This document shows positions 1 through 5,890 of a stretch of 5,890 nt of DNA, piece after piece. Each line of letters begins with the position of its first letter. The first letter of the stretch is position 1. The DNA is taken from positions 21,828 through 27,717 of the forward strand of contig DBRO01000008.1 of NCBI GenBank assembly GCA_002306005.1. Direction: 5' to 3'. The position numbers and the translations under genes are program-made. The DNA is from Ruminococcus sp. UBA1366. GTDB taxonomy: Bacteria > Bacillota > Clostridia > Oscillospirales > Ruminococcaceae. Below the pieces are notes generated by a model. It saw nothing but the letters and a program-made list of their open reading frames with translations, had not been told where the DNA came from and searched no databases.

Positions 1-834
1 AAAAGCGAAAGTGAAGGCACCTACGACATTGTACAGCCGTCCGATTATATGGTTGAACAGCTGATTTCCAACGGGATGCTGGAAGAACTGGACAAAGATG
101 CGCTCACAAACCTCGGCAATATCGGCGAACAGTACCTCAATCCCTCCTACGATCCCGGCAATGTGTATTCCGTGCCGTATCAGGGCGGCGTAGCGGCAAT
201 TGCCGTCAATACCGATGTGATTAAGGACGACATCACCAGCTATGCGGATTTGTTTGATGAAAAATACGCCAATACCATGGTCGTGCTGGATGACTACCGT
301 GCCGTGATCGGTATGGCTTCCAAGAGTCTGGGCTATTCGCTTAATCCCACGGATACCACCGAGCTGGATGCGGTGAAAACACAGCTTTTAAAGCTGAAAA
401 ACAATATCAAACTCTATGATTCGGATTCCCCGAAATCTGCGCTGATTTCCGGAGATTGTTCGCTGGGTTATGCGTGGAGCGCGGAAATTGCGCTGGCAAA
501 TGCCGAAAATCCTGCGATTCAAATTGTGTTCCCAACAGAAGGCTGCTATGTGTTCATGGATAACTGGTGCATCACTAAGGGCGCAAAAAACAGCGAAAAC
601 GCAACAAAGTTTATTAATTATATGCTGGAAGCCGACCCAATGGTGAAGGTAGCGGAGGAATTCCCCTATTTAAACCCCAACACCGCAGCAGTGGAAAAAC
701 TGGGCGACGAGTACAAGAACAACGAGGCGAAAAACCCGCCCGCAGAAGTGATTACAAACGGCGAGTATGTGGCGAATCTGGATACCGACACGCTGAAAAT
801 CTATGACGAAATGTGGACGGAACTCAAGAAGTAA
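1..834 (+). CDS. potD: Polyamine (spermidine/putrescine) ABC transporter substrate-binding protein, PotD-like, 3' part
   Basis: The reading frame is open from base 1 and stops with TAA at 832-834, giving 277 residues; the ATG at 49 is internal. By comparison with E. coli PotD (about 348 residues), roughly the first 70-80 residues, including the export/lipoprotein signal, lie upstream. Family landmarks are visible in order: YDIVQPSDY (fragment residues 8-16, matching the PotD YDLVVPSTYY segment), YSVPYQGGVAAIAVN, LDDYR (96-100), LGYAWS, and a C-terminal NGEY...IYDEMWTELKK that matches the PotD end. The protein would sit outside the membrane and hand polyamine to a PotABC importer, presumably encoded just upstream. 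Ligand-pocket residues are partly kept: the Trp of LGYAW and the Asp of FMDN are present, while the Glu of the PotD DDARE segment is Ala and the Trp before MD is Phe. Putrescine rather than spermidine is therefore plausible, supported mainly by the downstream catabolic genes. The family assignment is firm; the ligand is inferred. Confidence 0.93.
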   Translation, partial: KSESEGTYDIVQPSDYMVEQLISNGMLEELDKDALTNLGNIGEQYLNPSYDPGNVYSVPYQGGVAAIAVNTDVIKDDITSYADLFDEKYANTMVVLDDYRAVIGMASKSLGYSLNPTDTTELDAVKTQLLKLKNNIKLYDSDSPKSALISGDCSLGYAWSAEIALANAENPAIQIVFPTEGCYVFMDNWCITKGAKNSENATKFINYMLEADPMVKVAEEFPYLNPNTAAVEKLGDEYKNNEAKNPPAEVITNGEYVANLDTDTLKIYDEMWTELKK

Positions 835-855
835 TGTTGTTTTGAAAATTGCAAA

Positions 856-908
856 CTGCTTTGTGTGTGCCGGTATAAAAGTCTACTTTACCGGTACGCA
901 CGGGGCGG
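856..908 (+). other. Long RNA hairpin in the potD to aldehyde dehydrogenase gap
   Basis: Bases 856-875 can pair without interruption with 889-908, a 20-pair stem around a 13-base loop (876-888). Six pairs are U-G wobbles (at 857, 860, 861, 862, 866 and 869), so the full stem exists only in plus-strand RNA, the sense of the operon. The core GCCGGTA/TACCGGT is mostly Watson-Crick. No uridine run follows, since the next bases are GATTGCGGG, so it is not a standard intrinsic terminator. A smaller stem, GGTAC (915-919) with GTACC (924-928) around a TTTT loop, lies just after it. Possible roles are 3'-end protection of the transporter message, a processing site, or partial attenuation that sets transporter and enzyme levels apart. 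The role is inference; the pairing is read directly. The remainder of the 835-1024 gap shows only the ribosome binding site at 1009-1016. Confidence 0.5.
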
Positions 909-1008
909 ATTGCGGGTACTTTTGTACCATATCAAAGAAAAAAGTCTAAAAAGAGGGGCTTTTCGGGCGATTGACGGGTAGACTGAAGCTGCGTTATGAT
1001 GAGAATAC

Positions 1009-1016
1009 AGAAAGGA
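1009..1016 (+). promoter_or_regulatory. Ribosome binding site fixing the aldehyde dehydrogenase start
   Basis: AGAAAGGA lies 8 bases before the ATG at 1025. The frame is also open further upstream to a TTG at 971, but that codon has no comparable site, and the 18 extra residues (MTGRLKLRYDENTERIFR) do not resemble an aldehyde dehydrogenase N-terminus, whereas MEIKKNYINGKWV does. The start is therefore placed at 1025. Confidence 0.8.
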
Positions 1017-1024
1017 TTTTTCGT

Positions 1025-2506
1025 ATGGAAATAAAAAAGAATTACATCAACGGCAAATGGGTGGAATCCGAAACCGGCAGAACGCTGGATATCCTCAACC
1101 CCGCAACGGGAGAAGTCATCGGCGTGGTCACACACAGCTCCGCTGTCGATGCGGAAAGAGCGATTCAAGCGGCAAAAACCGCCTTTTATCAAACCCGCGA
1201 ATGGCGCGATATGGACGCACAGACGCGTGCGGATATTCTGCTGAAAATTGCCGACCTGATGGAGGCGCGCGCGGATGAACTTGCCCGTACCGATACGCTG
1301 GATAACGGCAAACCCTTGCGCGAGTCGGAGGGCGATATTTCGGATGCCATTCACTGCTATCGGTATTATGCCGGTCTTGTCGGTGCACCGGAGGGCAGTA
1401 CATATCAGGTCAATCAGGGCTTTGGTAAAATGCATTCTTATGAAGTGCGCGAACCGATTGGCGTGGTGGCGCAGATTACCCCGTGGAACTATCCCTTGCT
1501 GATGACGGCGTGGAAGCTTGCGCCGGCGCTTGCCGCAGGAAACTGCGTGGTGTTTAAGCCATCGGATTTGTCGCCGCTTTCCACCGTAATGCAATTTGAA
1601 ATCTTTGAACAGGCAGGCTTGCCCGCCGGTACGGCGAATCTCGTGCTGGGCAGCGGTACGGAAGTTGGCGTGGCGTTTTCTTCCTCCATGGATGTGGATA
1701 TGATTACCTTTACCGGCTCTACCGCCGTGGGACAGGATATAATGAAACGTGCGGCTTGCAATGTCAAGAAAATTGGTCTGGAGCTGGGTGGAAAATCTCC
1801 GCTGGTGATTTTTGCGGACTGCAACCTCGATGCCGCCGTGGAGTGGGCAATGATTGGATTCTTGTTTAATCAGGGCGAAGTTTGCTCAGCGGTTGCCAGA
1901 ATGTACGTGGAAAATTCCGTGAAAGACGAATTTGTGAAAAAGCTTGTCGCCAAAATGGAAGCAATGACCATCGGCAACGGGTTGGAAAACCCCGACATCG
2001 GACCGGTGATTACCGAAAAAGATATGAACCGGATTCTGGGTATGATTGAAACCGCCAAGTCAGAGGGCGCAAAAGTCCTTACGGGCGGGTATCGTTACAC
2101 GGAGGGCGACTGCGCCAAGGGATATTTCATCAAGCCGACGTTGCTGGACTGCAAGCAGGGCATGACACCCGTGCGGGAGGAAATTTTCGGACCTGTGGGG
2201 ACGATTGTCGGATTTGATACCGAAGCGGAGGCAATTGCCCTTGCCAATGATACCGAATACGGACTTGCCGGAGCGGTATTCACAGAGAACGGCGCCAAGG
2301 CACTGCGCGTAACAACGGAACTGCGTGCAGGCATTACGTGGGTGAACTGCTGTGAGCCGACCTTCAACCAAGCGCCGTGGGGTGGTTATAAAATGTCCGG
2401 CATCGGCAGAGAACTGGGTGTGCATGGCATGGAGGAATATCAGGAAACCAAGCAGATTAATATTGCGTTAGAGCCGGGTGCGCCGGGCTGGTATGTGAAC
2501 GGCTAG
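1025..2506 (+). CDS. NAD(P)-dependent aldehyde dehydrogenase, probable 4-aminobutyraldehyde dehydrogenase (betaine-aldehyde dehydrogenase-like)
   Basis: This is a 493-residue protein, full length for the ALDH superfamily. It opens with YINGKWVES and carries the expected motifs: PWNYP with the oxyanion Asn155, cofactor-site KPSDLSP (178-184), FTGST (229-233), the general base Glu253 in ELGGKSP, and the nucleophile Cys287 in NQGEVCSA, 34 residues after Glu253 as in ALDH2. The C-terminal PWGGYKMSGIGRELG is typical of betaine-aldehyde and aminoaldehyde dehydrogenases. By eye it resembles the plant ALDH10 family, including Tyr156, Trp163 and Trp452 of the aromatic box that holds the cationic amine. 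Annotation pipelines would probably say betaine-aldehyde dehydrogenase. The position between a polyamine-binding protein and a putrescine aminotransferase, with no choline gene, favours oxidation of 4-aminobutyraldehyde to GABA in the cytoplasm (the PatD/Prr role of enterobacteria). Asp181 follows the cofactor lysine region and may favour NAD over NADP. The family is certain; the substrate is inferred. Confidence 0.93.
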   Translation: MEIKKNYINGKWVESETGRTLDILNPATGEVIGVVTHSSAVDAERAIQAAKTAFYQTREWRDMDAQTRADILLKIADLMEARADELARTDTLDNGKPLRESEGDISDAIHCYRYYAGLVGAPEGSTYQVNQGFGKMHSYEVREPIGVVAQITPWNYPLLMTAWKLAPALAAGNCVVFKPSDLSPLSTVMQFEIFEQAGLPAGTANLVLGSGTEVGVAFSSSMDVDMITFTGSTAVGQDIMKRAACNVKKIGLELGGKSPLVIFADCNLDAAVEWAMIGFLFNQGEVCSAVARMYVENSVKDEFVKKLVAKMEAMTIGNGLENPDIGPVITEKDMNRILGMIETAKSEGAKVLTGGYRYTEGDCAKGYFIKPTLLDCKQGMTPVREEIFGPVGTIVGFDTEAEAIALANDTEYGLAGAVFTENGAKALRVTTELRAGITWVNCCEPTFNQAPWGGYKMSGIGRELGVHGMEEYQETKQINIALEPGAPGWYVNG

Positions 2507-2537
2507 GATTGGATTCACAACAAACAGATTGAAGAAT

Positions 2538-2568
2538 AAGGAGGACTGCCCAAAACAAAGGGCGGGAG
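2538..2568 (+). promoter_or_regulatory. Two Shine-Dalgarno candidates flanking a small hairpin before the aminotransferase
   Basis: A strong AAGGAGG (2538-2544) is 32 bases from the ATG at 2577, too far for normal use. A weaker GGGAG (2564-2568) sits 8 bases from that ATG. Between them, CTGCCC (2546-2551) can pair with GGGCGG (2560-2565) around an A-rich 8-base loop. Folding would cover part of the near site and bring the strong site to roughly 12 unpaired bases from the start. Either way ATG 2577 is preferred to the upstream TTG at 2529, which has no site of its own and would add a non-family leader. Confidence 0.45.
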
Positions 2569-2576
2569 TGATTTTT

Positions 2577-3929
2577 ATGAAATATCAGAATGTAGCGGAA
2601 GAATTAAACGAAGTGATTGGGTATATCAAGTCCGACAGCTTAACGGACGACCAGAAGGAAAAAATGACGGCGCAGACGGTGGAGTATTTTGATCAATACG
2701 TTTCCCCCGGCTGGCTGAAGTACAGAAAGAGCGTTTCTACCAACAGCGCTGTCATCGAATGGACAGACCACGACAGCATGTGCGAAGGCTTGTATGGCGA
2801 AGAATTTATTGACTGTTTGGGCGGCTTTGGCATTTACACCTGCGGACACCGCAACCCAGAGATTCTGGACACGGTAAAAGCCCAGCTCGACCATCAGGCA
2901 CTGCATTCGCAGGAACTGCTTGACCCCCTGCGCGGCTATCTGGCAAAGGCGGTTGCGGGCATTACCCCCGGTAGTCTGGAAAAATGCTTCTTCACCAACG
3001 GCGGCGCAGAGGCTGTGGAAATGGCGCTGAAGCTGGCGAGAATCGCAACCGGCGGACGGTGGTATATTTCCACCGTGGGCGCTTTCCACGGAAAATCCAT
3101 GGGTGCGATTTCCATGGGCGGTAAGAACACCTACCGCGTACCGTATTTGCCGATGATTCAGCAGGTGCAGCACGTGGAATACGGCAACGCGGAGGATGCG
3201 GAAAAGGCAATCCGAAATTTAACTGCCGTGGGCGAAAAAGTCGCGGCAATGATTGTCGAGCCGATTCAAGGCGAAGCGGGCGTGCTGGTGCCGCCGGCAG
3301 GGTACTTAAAACGTCTGCGTGAAATCTGCGACCAGTACGGCGTTGCGCTGATTTTTGATGAAATCCAATGCGGTATGGGCAGAACGGGAACCTTCTTCCG
3401 CTGTGAGGCGGAAGACGTTGTGCCGGATATTTTGACATTCGGTAAGGCTTTTGGCGGCGGCATTATGCCAATTACGGGCATTATCTGCACGCCGGAAATG
3501 TGGGTGGACGAACTTGTCGAAAACCCATGGCTGCTTGGTTCGCCGACTTTTGGCGGAAACCCCGTATGCTGTGCGGCGGCGCTGGCGACCATTAAATACA
3601 TGATCGATCACGATGTTCCAGGGCAGTGTGCGGCAAAGGGAGAAATTCTCAAAGCCGGACTGGAAAAGCTTGCGGAAAAATACCCAACCGTGATTGACGA
3701 TGTGCGCGGGCTTGGCTTAATGCTTGCCGTGGAATTTGTAACTTCCGATGTGGGCTACTGCGTGGCAAAGGGGATGTTTGCCCGCGGGGTACTGACAGCC
3801 GGCACATTGGTGAACGCAAAGTGCATTCGCTTTGAACCCGCCGCCGTGATTACGGAAGAAGAAATCGCGCAGGTGCTGGAACGCTTGGACGGCGCACTTG
3901 CCGATGCAAAAAAAGAATTTTCATTGTAA
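2577..3929 (+). CDS. patA: Putrescine aminotransferase (PLP-dependent class III aminotransferase, PatA/YgjG type)
   Basis: The 450-residue product resembles E. coli PatA (YgjG, 459 residues) along its whole length. Shared blocks read here include VSPGWLKYRKSV, EFIDCLGGFGIYTCGHRNP, LHSQELLDPLRGYLAK, GAFHGKSMGA, EPIQGEAGV, GMGRTG, SPTFGGNP and AGTLVNAKCIRFEP. PLP-site residues are the phosphate-binding GGAEA (142-146), the stacking region AFHGK (169-173), Asp261 in FDEIQ which binds the pyridine nitrogen, the Schiff-base Lys290 in FGKAFGGG, and Thr324 in TFGGNP. In the family it moves an amino group from putrescine to 2-oxoglutarate, giving 4-aminobutyraldehyde/1-pyrroline and glutamate; cadaverine is often a weaker substrate. 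It starts 70 bases after the aldehyde dehydrogenase and ends the unit, 23 bases before the terminator stem. An ornithine or GABA aminotransferase is less likely because the LHSQELLDPLR and AGTL.NAK blocks are PatA hallmarks. No truncation or frameshift is seen. Confidence 0.93.
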   Translation: MKYQNVAEELNEVIGYIKSDSLTDDQKEKMTAQTVEYFDQYVSPGWLKYRKSVSTNSAVIEWTDHDSMCEGLYGEEFIDCLGGFGIYTCGHRNPEILDTVKAQLDHQALHSQELLDPLRGYLAKAVAGITPGSLEKCFFTNGGAEAVEMALKLARIATGGRWYISTVGAFHGKSMGAISMGGKNTYRVPYLPMIQQVQHVEYGNAEDAEKAIRNLTAVGEKVAAMIVEPIQGEAGVLVPPAGYLKRLREICDQYGVALIFDEIQCGMGRTGTFFRCEAEDVVPDILTFGKAFGGGIMPITGIICTPEMWVDELVENPWLLGSPTFGGNPVCCAAALATIKYMIDHDVPGQCAAKGEILKAGLEKLAEKYPTVIDDVRGLGLMLAVEFVTSDVGYCVAKGMFARGVLTAGTLVNAKCIRFEPAAVITEEEIAQVLERLDGALADAKKEFSL

Positions 3930-3952
3930 TCCCGAATCTTTATCTGAAAGAC

Positions 3953-3994
3953 TAGAAAACCCGCATTCACGAATTTGTGAGTGCGGGTTTTCTA
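3953..3994 (+). terminator. Intrinsic terminator between convergent patA and ilvC, probably bidirectional
   Basis: Bases 3953-3970 pair with 3977-3994 in an 18-pair stem with a GC-rich core (ACCCGCA/TGCGGGT) and loop GAATTT. There is one U-G wobble on the plus strand (3966 with 3981), which is an A-C mismatch on the minus strand. The stem base gives GGGTTTTCTA in both directions, so the uridine run is supplied by the stem itself. It starts 23 bases after patA and lies 41 bases past the ilvC stop codon, serving both units. The plus direction looks slightly stronger because of the wobble and the extra ATTGATTTT that follows. Confidence 0.88.
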
Positions 3995-4035
3995 TTGATT
4001 TTCGACGAAAATAAAATTTTAATCGCGATCGAGAA

Positions 4036-5597
<1,562 letters not shown>

Positions 5598-5606
5598 CGC
5601 AAAAAT

Positions 5607-5613
5607 CCCCCTT
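5607..5613 (-). promoter_or_regulatory. ilvN ribosome binding site overlapping the ilvB stop codon
   Basis: Read on the minus strand the junction is TAAGGGGG: the ilvB stop TAA (5614-5612) shares its two A bases with the Shine-Dalgarno AAGGGGG, 9 bases before the ilvN ATG. A ribosome ending ilvB would cover the ilvN start region, which points to translational coupling and matched subunit supply. Confidence 0.75.
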
Positions 5614-5890
5614 ACATCGTGGCTTCATCGGGCGCCACAATACATTCCACTAAAAGCCTGCCCTTTGGCTCTGTTAATTTTTGAATCGCTACGTCTGCCT
5701 CTTGCTCGTTGGTTACGCGCAGGGCTTCAAAGCCGTATGCCTTTGCCAGCGCAATAAAATCGGGTGAACCGTCCAAATTGACGCCGATAAAGCGCTTGCC
5801 ATACTGCCTTGCCTGCACTTCGCGCACCATGCCCAGCCAGTTGTTCGCCATCACGATAATTTTCAAGTCCACATCGTGCTGAACCGCCGT
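5612..5890 (-). CDS. ilvB: Acetolactate synthase large (catalytic) subunit, C-terminal part
   Basis: The frame is open to the window edge and stops with TAA at 5612-5614, so only the last 92 residues of a protein normally near 550-570 are seen; the GTG at 5872 is internal. This is the end of the C-terminal thiamine-diphosphate domain: TAVQHDVDLKIIVMANN (fragment 1-17) with the Asn pair at the ThDP-metal site, then WLGMVREVQ (18-26), SPDFIALAKAYGFEALRVT and LLVECIVAPDEATM. The enzyme joins two pyruvates to acetolactate, or pyruvate with 2-ketobutyrate for isoleucine. The directly following ilvN and ilvC support this identity over other ThDP enzymes. Two oddities are seen. The usual LGMVxQW motif has Val (codon 5816-5818) in place of Trp. 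The chain also ends at DEATM, without the PMVPPG-type tail of about 10-20 residues found in most homologues. Both are read directly; their effects are inferred. Confidence 0.92.
   Translation of the reverse strand, partial: TAVQHDVDLKIIVMANNWLGMVREVQARQYGKRFIGVNLDGSPDFIALAKAYGFEALRVTNEQEADVAIQKLTEPKGRLLVECIVAPDEATM

Noticed and set aside
849..879. Possible promoter, TTGCAA (849-854) and TATAAA (874-879)
   Set aside because: The 19-base spacing is long, the -35 box matches only 4 of 6 bases, and the -10 box falls in the hairpin loop region. This is too weak to call.
877..948. Direct repeat AAAAGTCTA at 877-885 and 940-948
   Set aside because: At nine A/T-rich bases, occurring twice in a 190-base gap, this could be chance. 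There is no further copy or palindromic form to suggest an operator.
932..1594. Minus-strand open frame of 220 codons opposite the aldehyde dehydrogenase
   Set aside because: It covers the antisense of the ALDH 5' half and has no recognisable domain. The sense frame has complete ALDH motifs.
2529..2576. Upstream TTG start extending the aminotransferase by 16 residues
   Set aside because: The extension encodes the Shine-Dalgarno region itself, has no ribosome binding site before it and does not match the family N-terminus.

Overview
The window looks like chromosomal DNA of a Gram-positive anaerobe of the Clostridia type. This is inferred from strong AGGAGG/AAAGGA-type ribosome binding sites, protein family flavour, compact operons and mid-range GC; no marker gene in the window fixes the genus. 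Two transcription units converge on one strong hairpin terminator at 3953-3994.

Left unit, plus strand, 1-3929: the 3' end of a PotD-like polyamine-binding protein (1-834), a 190-base gap holding an RNA hairpin, an aldehyde dehydrogenase with an aminoaldehyde-type active site (1025-2506), and a PatA/YgjG-type putrescine aminotransferase (2577-3929). Read together, they form a putrescine uptake and degradation cassette. Putrescine is captured and imported, transaminated to 4-aminobutyraldehyde (in equilibrium with 1-pyrroline), then oxidised to 4-aminobutyrate (GABA). The permease and ATPase genes (potABC) would be expected just upstream of base 1.

Right unit, minus strand, 5890 down to 4036: the 3' end of ilvB (acetolactate synthase large subunit), ilvN (regulatory small subunit) and ilvC (ketol-acid reductoisomerase). 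These catalyse the first two shared steps of valine, leucine and isoleucine synthesis. ilvB and ilvN are 14 bases apart, with the ilvN ribosome binding site abutting the ilvB stop codon. ilvC follows after 62 bases.

No mobile element, CRISPR array, tRNA or rRNA was found, and every long ORF outside these six genes is a shadow of one of them. I did not find a wholly new system. The most interesting points are small: an acetolactate synthase that lacks the usual specificity tryptophan and the usual C-terminal tail, an ALDH10-like active site with an isoleucine predicting aminoaldehyde rather than betaine aldehyde use, a strand-specific RNA hairpin between transporter and enzymes, and a possible hairpin-bridged Shine-Dalgarno before the aminotransferase.
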